From a virus: a stretch of 52,881 nucleotides of DNA. Location: IMG/VR virus record IMGVR_UViG_3300020446_000014, positions 1 through 52,881 of that record. One strand, 5' to 3'. Both the position numbers and the translations under genes were made by a program. Each line of letters begins with the position of its first letter. The first letter of the stretch is position 1. Under the pieces are notes generated by a model, which saw nothing but the letters and a program-made list of their open reading frames with translations, was not told the DNA's origin and did not search any database. This document shows, one piece after another, positions 16,588-24,473 of this stretch.

Positions 16588-17405
16588 GTTGATAGTTTTG
16601 CTTTAATTGGTTTATTATATTTATAATTATTTAATTTAATTTCATCCGGTTCAGGGATGTATGTATAATTACCTTTTCCTCTTAGTGTTATTCCATAAGG
16701 TATTTTTAATTGCGGTAATTCAAAGGTAGACCTTTCTAATTGAATTTTTGCAGCTTCAATATGATTATTATATAAATGACAATCACCTAAGCTAGCAATC
16801 AATTGTTTAGGTTTATACCCGCTGCCTTTTGCGAGCAACTCTAGTAACAAGCCATACATTACTATATCATAAGGCAAACCGAGAAATATGTCAGCAGATC
16901 TTTGCTGCCACATTAAACTCATCTCGCCATTAACACAATAGACTTGAAAACCGTGATGACAAGGAGGCAATACCATATCATCAAGCTCACCAACGTTCCA
17001 CGCACTAACCATAAGTCTGCGCGAGGATGGATTATCTTGAATTTGCTGAAGTAAGGTGAACAACTGATCATTATTACCCCAACGACGCCACTGCTTGCCA
17101 TATACGGGACCCAGTGTACCATCGGTTCTACCCGATCGCTTATAATCTGCATCCCAATACTTAACATTGTGAGTATGCAAATAATCAAGATCTGTACGCC
17201 CGGATAATATCCATAATAACTCTGCAACAGCTTTTTCAAAATATATTTTTTTAGTTGTTAAAATAGGAAAGCCAAGAGCCATATCGTGTCTAAGCATTCT
17301 ACCAAATACAGCACGTGTTCCTGTGCCTGTGCGATCTGGTTTTTCAGTTCCTCCATGCAAGACTCCTGACAATAATCCTAAATATTCATTTTCTATGTTT
17401 ATCAT
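16584..17405 (-). CDS. thyA: Thymidylate synthase (folate-dependent)
   Basis: Makes dTMP from dUMP with methylene-tetrahydrofolate. 273 residues, normal length. Family landmarks: DRTGTGT near residue 25, WDAD, GPVYGKQWRRWG near residue 100, the catalytic cysteine in LPPCHHGFQVYC (C149), RSADIFLGLPYDI, and GDCHLYNNH. A longer in-frame start at 17471 exists, but those residues do not belong to the family and the ATG at 17405 gives the canonical start MINIENEYLGLL. It is part of the leftward operon with reductase and MazG. Confidence 0.96.
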   Translation of the reverse strand: MINIENEYLGLLSGVLHGGTEKPDRTGTGTRAVFGRMLRHDMALGFPILTTKKIYFEKAVAELLWILSGRTDLDYLHTHNVKYWDADYKRSGRTDGTLGPVYGKQWRRWGNNDQLFTLLQQIQDNPSSRRLMVSAWNVGELDDMVLPPCHHGFQVYCVNGEMSLMWQQRSADIFLGLPYDIVMYGLLLELLAKGSGYKPKQLIASLGDCHLYNNHIEAAKIQLERSTFELPQLKIPYGITLRGKGNYTYIPEPDEIKLNNYKYNKPIKAKLST

Positions 17406-17667
17406 AATAAAATTTACACATTCTATAATATTCGATCCATATTGTATTAGCATCATAAATACTAGGTGCAATATGTATTTTTTCTCCTTTTTTATATGGG
17501 CCTAATGAAATACCTATTTTCCATTTTTTCTTTTCACCGTTAATACCCAATGGCGATATTCTAATATTGTTTTGAACACAAAAATCCCGCCATTTAGTTT
17601 CTTCTTCATTTGGTAAATATATTGGCATACCTTCATTTTTCTTTTTGCTTTTTAAACCGCTTCCCAT
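17386..17667 (-). CDS. Conserved-looking small protein between primase and thyA
   Basis: 93 residues, basic N-terminus (KSKKKNEGMPIYLPNEEE) then KWKIGISLGPYKKGEKIHI and a C-terminal aromatic helix (IWIEYYRMCKFYYDKHRK). Overlaps the primase-helicase stop by sixteen bases and the thyA start by twenty, so it is translationally coupled. No family recognised. Possible replication accessory protein by location only. Confidence 0.68.
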   Translation of the reverse strand: MGSGLKSKKKNEGMPIYLPNEEETKWRDFCVQNNIRISPLGINGEKKKWKIGISLGPYKKGEKIHIAPSIYDANTIWIEYYRMCKFYYDKHRK

Positions 17668-19367
17668 GGCATTACTTCATCTTTAACTTTTTCATAATGT
17701 GGTATAAAGCAACCAGACTTAGGTTCCCATTTAAAATATGCTTCAGCTCCATTCTCACCTAAATTTTGAAATTTAACTTTGAGAACTTTTGCTTTAACAG
17801 TTTTATTGTCGTAATCCCTATGAACAAGAAGACCATGATAAGAAGCATCATACCACTCACCACCTCCTTTAATATTGTACATTGTGGGTTCTTCAATTTT
17901 TCCATTAGTATCTTTATACATTTTAGTTGGATGAGCAACAATGATAACTAAAACATCATATTTTTTAGCAAATATTTCAATTTTAGTAAGATATTCCATA
18001 GTATATCTATTTACATCTTCTGTTTTAGCATCAATGTCTCTAATTTTATTAAATGGATCAATAACTAAACACTTAATCCCTTTCCGCTTTACAAGCTCAG
18101 CTCCTTTCTTTAATACAGACTCTAATGTATACCTTTCCATATCTATGAAAAAGAAATTATCATTAACGTGTCCAGCTATTGAGTTCCATTTATCTCCTCC
18201 TATATCACTTTTACGAGGCATATCTTGCCATACTTTTCTCATTAATTTATGAGCATGTAAAAATGTAGGTGCATTTTCAGGTGAGGCAAATGCTGTTTTC
18301 CAGCCATAATTTGCATTATAACCTATAACCATTTGATCAACAAAGTCAGACTTGCCAGAAGAAGGGATGCCAGTAACAGTAATAAATTGTCCGGTGTACG
18401 TTGAAAATATTTCATCAAAATTTTCCAGACCAACTTGATACCCTTTTTTAAACCCATTTTCCACAAAATCTGTAATCTCACCCTCAATATCTTTAAGGGT
18501 TGTAACGTTTTCGAGCGGTACCGGTTTTGCTTTGGTAATACACTGTACCAGTTTTTCTTTTCCATATTTTAATAAATATTCATTTGCATCTTTACAATCA
18601 TCAAAATCTGCTACATAACATACTTCTGCTCCTAACCTTCTAATTAATTCAGTTTTTAAAGCTACACCAGGTTCATCCTGATCAACAGCTATAATAACTT
18701 TATCTTTATCCGCAAAATAATCTATACAATTATCTAAATAATCTAAATTATTTGAGTTTAATGTAGCTCCATTAGGTACACTTATAACATTAGGTATACC
18801 AGCTTCATAAATGCTAAGAGCATCAATCTCGCCTTCCACAATAATACAATATTCATAACCAACAATGTTATTAATATTATAAAATATTTTTTCTGCTCCT
18901 TTATATAGTTTGAAATTTTTGCGACCATCTCTATATTTTACATTAATAAGTTCGTTACCAGCAAAATAATTGAAATGTATAGCATTTTCTTGTTTGCCAG
19001 TTTGAGGCATATACTCAGGGCCTTCAGAAACTTTTAAGGCTTCTAAAGTTTCCCGAGATATACCACGTTCACTAAACCATTTAGTAATCTTACTTCCTAA
19101 ATCCTGCTTCTTTACTTCAGGTTTAATGTAAATTTTATCTGCGTTACCTTTTCTTTGATATGTATGCAATTGAAAAGTTGAATTACAATTATGACAAGTA
19201 CCAAGACCCCGTTCCCAATCATAAGATGCACATTTGCGCTTTCTATTTTCAGGTTTTCTATCAGATGAACAAAGAGGGCAAATACCCTCTTTCTTACCTA
19301 TCTGTAGATCATATTGATTGAATGTATCAATCAAGAATCCATTGATCTCCGTATTGTTTATATTCAT
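17652..19367 (-). CDS. Bifunctional DNA primase-helicase (T7 gp4 / Twinkle type)
   Basis: 571 residues. The N-terminal zinc-binding domain has GICPLCSSD and LGTCHNCNS, with a further Cys between. A TOPRIM primase domain follows (IIVEGEIDALS near residue 176; VIIAVDQDEPG as the DxD segment). A RecA-like hexameric helicase makes up the C-terminal half, with Walker A GIPSSGKSD near residue 333, Walker B CLVIDPFN near 432, and a VIIVAHPTK motif. This is the full T7 gp4 order: primer synthesis plus 5'-3' unwinding at the fork. The SSB-like, exonuclease and ERF genes lie just upstream. No DNA polymerase gene is seen in the window. Confidence 0.93.
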   Translation of the reverse strand: MNINNTEINGFLIDTFNQYDLQIGKKEGICPLCSSDRKPENRKRKCASYDWERGLGTCHNCNSTFQLHTYQRKGNADKIYIKPEVKKQDLGSKITKWFSERGISRETLEALKVSEGPEYMPQTGKQENAIHFNYFAGNELINVKYRDGRKNFKLYKGAEKIFYNINNIVGYEYCIIVEGEIDALSIYEAGIPNVISVPNGATLNSNNLDYLDNCIDYFADKDKVIIAVDQDEPGVALKTELIRRLGAEVCYVADFDDCKDANEYLLKYGKEKLVQCITKAKPVPLENVTTLKDIEGEITDFVENGFKKGYQVGLENFDEIFSTYTGQFITVTGIPSSGKSDFVDQMVIGYNANYGWKTAFASPENAPTFLHAHKLMRKVWQDMPRKSDIGGDKWNSIAGHVNDNFFFIDMERYTLESVLKKGAELVKRKGIKCLVIDPFNKIRDIDAKTEDVNRYTMEYLTKIEIFAKKYDVLVIIVAHPTKMYKDTNGKIEEPTMYNIKGGGEWYDASYHGLLVHRDYDNKTVKAKVLKVKFQNLGENGAEAYFKWEPKSGCFIPHYEKVKDEVMPWEAV

Positions 19368-19368
19368 A

Positions 19369-19686
19369 TTAGAATGGTAAATCCTCTTCTTTAGTATTGC
19401 TTATACTTTGTAACATTTCCACATTAGATTGTTCAGGTCGTGGTGGAGGTGAAGGAAATTCACCGTTAGTCCATACAACTTGTACATTACCTAAATATGT
19501 TTTGTCAACCTTTGTTTCCCGCTCTTCTTTAGTTTGTGAAACTATTACAGGTCCTTGATTTCCAAATTGATCGACTTCATCATTTACTGTAATTGTAATA
19601 GGTAAGTATTTACCTTTTTTACCTTCTATGATTTTGTCTTTTGGTATATTGGTTAAATTAATACTTGTTTTAATAATTCCTGCCAT
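19369..19686 (-). CDS. Single-stranded DNA-binding protein-like
   Basis: 105 residues. A beta-rich core (KGKYLPITITVNDEVDQFGN, then GPVIVSQTKEER and KTYLGNVQVVW) is followed by a low-complexity linker with prolines and an acidic end in EEDLPF. That tail matches the acidic-plus-Phe C-terminus by which SSB proteins recruit partners. The gene is two bases upstream of the primase-helicase gene and follows the exonuclease. OB-fold identity is inferred from tail, size and context rather than from strong motif identity. Confidence 0.75.
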   Translation of the reverse strand: MAGIIKTSINLTNIPKDKIIEGKKGKYLPITITVNDEVDQFGNQGPVIVSQTKEERETKVDKTYLGNVQVVWTNGEFPSPPPRPEQSNVEMLQSISNTKEEDLPF

Positions 19687-19688
19687 TT

Positions 19689-20417
19689 TTATAATGTTTG
19701 GTTAATAAAATAGTTTTCTGGTTTAAAATTCTCTGTTTTGTAAAACAGCTCATACACATCAGTTGCTTTTTGTACTTTATCTAATCCTGTTTGATAAAAT
19801 TTATCAGACACATCAAATAAACCTAACTGATGAGTATTCTTATCTACAACGATAAACAAAAAGTCATAATTAAATAACTTACTATAAACATAGGCTTGAC
19901 TGTCATAATTATAACGTTTTGCACTATATTTAAATGATTGAATATCATTTGTAGTCTTGAGATCAATAATTAATCTCTCATCGTGATTTATAATATCCGC
20001 TTTGCCTTTCCACATATTATTTTCAATTTCAATAACACCTGGAACTTCATACTCAACATTGCCCGTAATTAATTTATTTATAATTTCATTGTTAAGCATT
20101 TTGTCTCGCATTACTTCTATTTGATCAACTTCATGTTGCAATAAACATAATTCACCTCCAGATAACTCCTTGTAATTCTTAGTGTTACGGGTAGAGCTAT
20201 CTATAACTTTATATTTCTTAAGCTTATCAGGCTCAAGAATACACGTGTGAAAATATCCTCCGACTAAAAAAGCGGGTGATGGTTTACTGGGTTTTTTAAA
20301 GTTGAGCGGATTTGTAAGTAATACGGAAATATCTGAATTGCTTAGAAACTTTTTACCATAATCACCATAATAATGATTATCGTCTCTTAGCTTTTCAATT
20401 ATTTCATCTTGGCTCAT
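19689..20417 (-). CDS. RecB/ExoVIII-like PD-(D/E)XK exonuclease (DUF3799-like)
   Basis: 242 residues. SPAFLVGGYFHTCILEP is the conserved His-containing helix of the family. WKGKADIINHDERLIIDLKT carries the active-site D...D-x-K, and YDSQAYVYSKLF is the QxxxY motif. This matches phage recombination exonucleases of the RecE/DUF3799 group that resect duplex ends. It is paired with an ERF annealing protein immediately upstream (14-base overlap), the usual exonuclease-annealase recombination pair. Confidence 0.85.
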   Translation of the reverse strand: MSQDEIIEKLRDDNHYYGDYGKKFLSNSDISVLLTNPLNFKKPSKPSPAFLVGGYFHTCILEPDKLKKYKVIDSSTRNTKNYKELSGGELCLLQHEVDQIEVMRDKMLNNEIINKLITGNVEYEVPGVIEIENNMWKGKADIINHDERLIIDLKTTNDIQSFKYSAKRYNYDSQAYVYSKLFNYDFLFIVVDKNTHQLGLFDVSDKFYQTGLDKVQKATDVYELFYKTENFKPENYFINQTL

Positions 20418-20949
20418 GCACTTTTAATGTTAACATATCATCACTTTTTACATCATATTTACTTAATATTGCATCAACTGCCCCTCCTGATTCAACAAAA
20501 CTAATTGCTTTTGTCCAGTTTTCTGTTCCTTTAATTAATTTAGGTTTAGATTTACTAGACTTATTATGCGTATTTGTTGCATCTGAATCTGCAGTATCAT
20601 CAATAAGTAATAGATTACCAAGCGCATATTTTTTACCATAAGAAGATGCTGAACCAAATTGCTGAGGTACTTGCATTCCTTTCTGATTAAAATCTACGCC
20701 AACTAGTGCGGTTGCCGTAATAAAGTTTGCACCATCTGCATCAAATACAGTTGCTGCCGACTCGATAACGCCATCGCCTAGGTACTTCTCATTAACAGTA
20801 AAGTATACTGAATACTTTTTGTTAAATGGTTTAAGTGCTTCAAGAATGTCTTCGGCAGATCTGAAGTTGTACTTGCCGAAAGAGTTATATCGTGATTTTT
20901 TAGACTTAAACTCTTGTTGTATTAAACTTAATTTCTCATGAATAGTCAT
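20404..20949 (-). CDS. ERF-family single-strand annealing protein
   Basis: 181 residues. NFRSAEDILEALKPFNKKY and VPQQFGSASSYGKKYALGNL with LLIDDTADSDA are the signature of ERF annealases (a GSA.sYg.kYaL.. core followed by an acidic stretch). A C-terminal linker (NKSSKSKPK) leads to a short helical domain. It anneals complementary strands after resection, with the downstream exonuclease as partner. Likely used for replication-linked recombination and concatemer formation. Confidence 0.87.
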   Translation of the reverse strand: MTIHEKLSLIQQEFKSKKSRYNSFGKYNFRSAEDILEALKPFNKKYSVYFTVNEKYLGDGVIESAATVFDADGANFITATALVGVDFNQKGMQVPQQFGSASSYGKKYALGNLLLIDDTADSDATNTHNKSSKSKPKLIKGTENWTKAISFVESGGAVDAILSKYDVKSDDMLTLKVHEPR

Positions 20950-20979
20950 ATAATATATATTACGTATTAATGGTTAAAC

Positions 20980-21723
20980 TTATAGAAAATCAACTACTTG
21001 CGCGGGATCAACGCTGTCAATTAATTTATTTATTGCATCCCTTTTTATTTGTGATATTCTCACATATGACGCAGAGCCTTTTATATTTAATTTATCTGCT
21101 ATTTCTTTTGCGGACATTTTTCCACAATCTAGGCCATAACTCATTCTTAATACATCATATTCTTTTATAGTAAGATGAGACTCCATTATAGATAATAAAT
21201 ATTTATTCATTATATCTATATTATACTCTTTTGAATTATCTGGTATTTCATAAAAAGTATTATTATCTTGATCTGTTTCATCAATAGAATAAAATACACT
21301 ATTGAAAAACATTTGTACTGTTTTTTTATCTGTTTCAGAGTTCTTACGTATATCATTTAATTTATGCTCAGGTATACGTATGTTACCCCTATTAATATCA
21401 ATAGCTCTTCTTATAGCACCTTTTATTCTTTTAGATAAGAAACTATTTAAAGTTCTTTCTGGTTCAGTTGAATCTGTTATTTGATTCCAATCTATTTTAT
21501 CTACTGCTGCTATCAAACCTATTGTTCCTTCTTGTATTAAATCATTTATTGTCATCACTCCAGATGCTTGTTGTGATGTTGAAAATTTTCTTGCTATTGT
21601 TTCAACTAAACTTATATGTGATATAATTAAATCTTGTCTGCTGTCTCCTGTGTCAGGTATATTTCCATAAGATGCAATGTCATGCTTAAATCTAACATAA
21701 TTTGCAATATTATATTTCTTCAT
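20980..21723 (-). CDS. Phage-encoded sigma-70 family RNA polymerase sigma factor
   Basis: 247 residues. Region 2 is recognisable: LVETIARKFST, NDLIQEGTIGLIAAVDKIDW, then FLSKRIKGAIRRAID in the position of the -10-recognition helix. Region 4 is near the C-terminus (LTIKEYDVLRMSYGL, SAKEIADKLN, SYVRISQIKRDAINKL), a helix-turn-helix for -35 contact. Region 1.1 is absent and region 3 reduced. The start overlaps the stop of the upstream HTH gene by fourteen bases, so the two are coupled. It would redirect host RNA polymerase to a set of phage promoters, probably middle or late ones. Which promoters cannot be read from sequence alone. Confidence 0.88.
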   Translation of the reverse strand: MKKYNIANYVRFKHDIASYGNIPDTGDSRQDLIISHISLVETIARKFSTSQQASGVMTINDLIQEGTIGLIAAVDKIDWNQITDSTEPERTLNSFLSKRIKGAIRRAIDINRGNIRIPEHKLNDIRKNSETDKKTVQMFFNSVFYSIDETDQDNNTFYEIPDNSKEYNIDIMNKYLLSIMESHLTIKEYDVLRMSYGLDCGKMSAKEIADKLNIKGSASYVRISQIKRDAINKLIDSVDPAQVVDFL

Positions 21724-22327
21724 TTAATAACGCCTTTTCTTTTTTTATTTCAGCGGTTATATTTCTATATATTGTTCTTGTTGAAACATCTAATACATTT
21801 GCTATTTTACTTATTGTTATCCTATTATTGTTTTCATGTATTCCTAACATTGCTTCATAAATATCTGGTGGCTCGGCTTTTTTTCTTTTACCTATTATAC
21901 TACCAACTATTTTTAATTTTTCTATTGATGTTAATCCAGAACCTTCTTTAAAAATAATTTTACGCATTTTATTTTTTGGAGGTGCTTCTAAGTCTTGTTC
22001 AAAGACTTCATCAACTAAATTTTTAATACTTATATTATTTAGTTTTATAGTAACAAATCCATTGTCCTTATCTGCAAGATAGTGCGTTAATTCCGAAAAA
22101 TCATCATATGTCATATGTTTATTTAAATACCATAATACTAATAAATGCCATTTAAATGATTTATAAGACGTTATCATAGCTTTAGATCTAAATAATTCAT
22201 AGCACTCGTATGTACCATTTTCATAAAAGTTACCCCAACTAAAAATTTCAGAAGGGGTATCAGTTATAGGTCCGCGTCGATATATGATGCGTCTTCGATG
22301 TAGATATTCGAGATTTCTATGTGACAT
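21710..22327 (-). CDS. Putative helix-turn-helix regulator coupled to the sigma factor
   Basis: 205 residues. The C-terminal segment (NNNRITISKIANVLDVSTRT, IYRNITAEIKKEK) is a good helix-turn-helix. The N-terminal 100 residues contain an aromatic helical part (SYKSFKWHLLVLWYLNKH) of no recognised family. The gene ends within the sigma-factor start. It may regulate early-to-late switching or act with the sigma factor; this is inferred from the motif and coupling only. Confidence 0.7.
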   Translation of the reverse strand: MSHRNLEYLHRRRIIYRRGPITDTPSEIFSWGNFYENGTYECYELFRSKAMITSYKSFKWHLLVLWYLNKHMTYDDFSELTHYLADKDNGFVTIKLNNISIKNLVDEVFEQDLEAPPKNKMRKIIFKEGSGLTSIEKLKIVGSIIGKRKKAEPPDIYEAMLGIHENNNRITISKIANVLDVSTRTIYRNITAEIKKEKALLNEEI

Positions 22328-22368
22328 TAGCCTACTACTATATTATATTAATTTGCTATCGTCGCTAT

Positions 22369-22578
22369 TTAAAACAATATCATATTTAAATGTTTTCTGT
22401 ATTGTTTCATTCTGCTTCCAATAGCTTGAATTTCTTTTACTTTGCTATTTAATTGTTTACCTTTTAAATCTGATAGTTCTAACGAACTTTTAGACAATTT
22501 TCTATGCAGGAACAGTACATGGTCCCTAACGAGTGTTACGTGTTTTGTTTTTCTGCTTTGTAATTTTTCTAAAATCAT
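22369..22578 (-). CDS. Small basic helical protein (69 aa)
   Basis: 69 residues rich in K and R with an apparent coiled-coil centre (RDHVLFLHRKLSKSSLELSD, LKGKQLNSKVKEIQAI). Overlaps the 3' end of the adjacent small ORF. No family recognised; function unknown. Confidence 0.55.
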   Translation of the reverse strand: MILEKLQSRKTKHVTLVRDHVLFLHRKLSKSSLELSDLKGKQLNSKVKEIQAIGSRMKQYRKHLNMILF

Positions 22579-22645
22579 TAATTTTGGTTTTTATATTAGC
22601 GTAATTATTAGAAATAATGTGCTTATAAATTTTGATCGCCTTCAT
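22526..22645 (-). CDS. Possible tiny basic protein (39 aa)
   Basis: ATG at 22645 shares a TAATG overlap with the stop of the upstream 50-aa gene. Product is basic (MKAIKIYKHIISNNYANIK, then RKITKQKNKTRNTR). It overlaps the next gene by about fifty bases in another frame, so either could be the real one. Low confidence. Confidence 0.35.
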   Translation of the reverse strand: MKAIKIYKHIISNNYANIKTKINDFRKITKQKNKTRNTR

Positions 22646-22797
22646 TAACAAACTTTCACAATATCAATCGAAGCTTCGCTACTAAAATATTTTAATATAT
22701 CATTTATAGCTTTCTCTTGTACATGCAAGGGTACTACAGTATTAATTAAATATTTTTTATGGCCATAAACAGGGCAATCTATTATAAGCTCACTCAT
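22645..22797 (-). CDS. Small hypothetical protein (50 aa)
   Basis: ATG at 22797 in a TAATG overlap with the upstream UVR-like gene; TAA at 22647-22645. Product: MSELIIDCPVYGHKKYLIN then VVPLHVQEKAINDILKYF. Too short for the usual ORF cut-off, but the coupling and balanced composition support it. Function unknown. Confidence 0.55.
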   Translation of the reverse strand: MSELIIDCPVYGHKKYLINTVVPLHVQEKAINDILKYFSSEASIDIVKVC

Positions 22798-23072
22798 TAT
22801 AGTTTATTTATTTTAATTCTCAATATTCTAATTTTATTTTTAATTATTTCAGCTTTTTCATAATCTTCATTTTCTACATATGTATTAAGTAGATTTTCAA
22901 GTTTATGAAGCTCATATCCATAATATTCAATTTCTGATACTTGAGTATTATTACCAAATTCATCAGACACCATAAACGTTTGTGTATTTTTTTCAAACTT
23001 TTCTTGATGTTTAATTAATTTTTGAAATAACGACTCAGCTATTTGTTCGATTTCTTGTTTGCTTAAGGCCAT
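22797..23072 (-). CDS. Small protein with UVR-like helical hairpin
   Basis: 91 residues. The C-terminal part (YVENEDYEKAEIIKNKIRIL) resembles the UVR motif of UvrB, UvrC and Clp partners, a short helical hairpin used for protein-protein contact (consensus ..A...EdYE.AA.lRD.I..L). The N-terminus is helical and charged (KQEIEQIAESLFQKLIKHQ). It may bind a host UvrA/UvrC or Clp system; the interaction is a guess. The gene is real by coupling to its downstream neighbour. Confidence 0.65.
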   Translation of the reverse strand: MALSKQEIEQIAESLFQKLIKHQEKFEKNTQTFMVSDEFGNNTQVSEIEYYGYELHKLENLLNTYVENEDYEKAEIIKNKIRILRIKINKL

Positions 23073-23088
23073 AAAAATAATATATTAC

Positions 23089-23292
23089 CTATTCTAATGT
23101 GTTATTTAACAATTTATACAGATCTAATTTGGTTTCAACGATTGACTCGCAGGCTTTGATAATGTCGTGTATAGCATTGCATTCGGGCATATCTAATTCA
23201 GTATCAGCTAAGTTACCGACTTCAAAATCATTTACAAAATTCCAAAGATTAGTTGCTGTTTCAGTTATATTATTTTTTATATGCATATTCAT
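23089..23292 (-). CDS. Small acidic hypothetical protein (67 aa)
   Basis: 67 residues, acidic, one domain-like unit (ATNLWNFVNDFEVGNLADTE, then LDMPECNAIHDIIKACESI). Overlaps the KTSC gene stop by 23 bases. No family recognised; part of the early small-gene run. Confidence 0.55.
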   Translation of the reverse strand: MNMHIKNNITETATNLWNFVNDFEVGNLADTELDMPECNAIHDIIKACESIVETKLDLYKLLNNTLE

Positions 23293-23503
23293 ATTTGTTC
23301 GCTTTTATAATGTGTTTATTAATAAACTTACCTATTGATCTAGAATTACGCATTCCTTCAAAAATAAATGGTTCTACACCAATATAACTATAAGTTTTTC
23401 CATTATTAAATTTCAGATCTAATATTTCATTAGCAAAATCATATTTAGCTTTTGTTATAGCCATTGAGTTTACATGTACTACTTCTTTATTTAATTTAAT
23501 CAT
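23270..23503 (-). CDS. KTSC-domain small protein
   Basis: 77 residues matching the KTSC domain (PF13619) layout: HVNSMAITKAKYDFANEIL, then DLKFNNGKTYSYIGVEPFIF and SIGKFINKHI. The family is short, named after a lysyl-tRNA-synthetase-associated domain, and its biochemical role is poorly known. It is common in phages and mobile DNA. Coupled to the following and preceding genes by short overlaps. Confidence 0.75.
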   Translation of the reverse strand: MIKLNKEVVHVNSMAITKAKYDFANEILDLKFNNGKTYSYIGVEPFIFEGMRNSRSIGKFINKHIIKANKYEYAYKK

Positions 23504-23702
23504 AATGTTTTGATTTTTGATATTTAATTAATTTCATTCTTATTCTATTTTTGTCCCAGTATTCAATTGTTTTATCCTGTAATAACCTATGCTTAGTATA
23601 GTGCCGAGGATCACTAAAATCGTATCCAACACGATAACCTTCTTCATACATTGTTTTAACAATTGTATATACTTCTTTAGGATCTAATACTCTAACTCCC
23701 AT
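23496..23702 (-). CDS. Small hypothetical protein (68 aa)
   Basis: 68 residues with a basic C-terminus (DKNRIRMKLIKYQKSKHYD) and a tyrosine-rich middle (YTIVKTMYEEGYRVGYDF). Overlaps the DnaA-like gene stop by eleven bases. Unknown function. Confidence 0.55.
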   Translation of the reverse strand: MGVRVLDPKEVYTIVKTMYEEGYRVGYDFSDPRHYTKHRLLQDKTIEYWDKNRIRMKLIKYQKSKHYD

Positions 23703-24090
23703 TTCTTAATAATTGATTTAGTTTTTGTTCTAATATATTTATGCGCTCCATAACATCTTTAAAACTAGGTGGAGGTTGAGGAGGTACATAGTGTTCATCT
23801 AAATCACTATATATTTTATTATATACAGTGTTCATATAGCTATCATATTTAGCTTCAGTATCAAACTTTTTTAAACCATTAAGTACAGTTGCGTGATCTC
23901 TCTTTACAGCTCTACCAATAGCAGCTAAGCTTGAATAACTACAAAACTTACGTGCTAGTTTAAAATATATAAATCTAGCTTGCGATAATTCACGTGTACG
24001 TTTTTTAGTTTTTAGGTTAAATAGATTTAATTCATCTTCAACCATTTTAAGTATATCTGTAGGTCTTGCGACTCTTGTTTTTGTTTTCAT
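23692..24090 (-). CDS. Stand-alone DnaA domain IV-like DNA-binding protein
   Basis: 132 residues from MKTKTRVARPTDIL. Residues about 34-75 reproduce the DnaA C-terminal helix-turn-helix: ELSQARFIYFKLARKF, SLAAIGRAVKRDHATVLNGL. R64-D65-H66-A67-T68-V69 corresponds to the RDHTTV signature that contacts DnaA boxes. No AAA+ part is present. A C-terminal coiled coil (SFKDVMERINILEQKLNQLL) suggests dimerisation. A start at 24105 is possible but falls inside the conserved promoter-like motif, so 24090 is preferred. It may bind phage or host DnaA-box-like sites. Confidence 0.78.
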   Translation of the reverse strand: MKTKTRVARPTDILKMVEDELNLFNLKTKKRTRELSQARFIYFKLARKFCSYSSLAAIGRAVKRDHATVLNGLKKFDTEAKYDSYMNTVYNKIYSDLDEHYVPPQPPPSFKDVMERINILEQKLNQLLRNGS

Positions 24091-24093
24091 ATT

Positions 24094-24128
24094 TATATTA
24101 TCCATTTATATTCGTGTTTACCTTGTAA
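24094..24128 (-). promoter_or_regulatory. Early-gene motif copy 6 (before DnaA-like gene)
   Basis: Minus-strand TTACA...TAAACACGA, eight variable bases, GGATAATATA. Same ungapped spacing as the five other copies. The stop codon of the upstream 67-aa gene lies within it, and the DnaA-like start is three bases after it, so a transcript from here would be nearly leaderless or start translation further in. Confidence 0.65.
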
Positions 24129-24321
24129 TTGTCCAAAGTTTGTTGTGTACAAATTTCGTTTTGTACGAACGTTTACCAGCTATAATAATATCTTGATGTT
24201 TTAGATATTCTTTTAAAGTAAATGGCTTACATTCACCGTGAATAGCTTTTTGTTTAGCCCATTGTTTTGCTTTGGCTTTTCTTTTATCTTTAACGTATTG
24301 TTTTAATTCTTGTATTGTCAT
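24118..24321 (-). CDS. Small basic protein (67 aa)
   Basis: 67 residues, very basic (QYVKDKRKAKAKQWAKQKAI), then GECKPFTLKEYLKHQDIIIA. Start overlaps the previous stop (ATGA). Its stop codon is embedded in the regulatory motif upstream of the DnaA-like gene. Unknown function; nucleic-acid binding is plausible from charge. Confidence 0.6.
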   Translation of the reverse strand: MTIQELKQYVKDKRKAKAKQWAKQKAIHGECKPFTLKEYLKHQDIIIAGKRSYKTKFVHNKLWTITR

Positions 24322-24473
24322 TTCTTTTTAATTATAGTTAAACCTTTTTTTCCAAAAGTATTTTTATATCCAAATTCATAGCCATCAGCTAATTCATATT
24401 TGATATTTTTTGCTGGAGGTATATTAGCACGACCTCCCATATATTTATCTATGAGGTATTGTTCTATATTCAT
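24318..24473 (-). CDS. Small hypothetical protein (51 aa)
   Basis: ATG at 24473 (TAATG overlap with the upstream gene), stop in an ATGA overlap with the next. Product: MNIEQYLIDKYMGGRANIPP, later YELADGYEFGYKNTFGKKG. Unknown function; supported by precise coupling on both sides. Confidence 0.6.
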   Translation of the reverse strand: MNIEQYLIDKYMGGRANIPPAKNIKYELADGYEFGYKNTFGKKGLTIIKKK

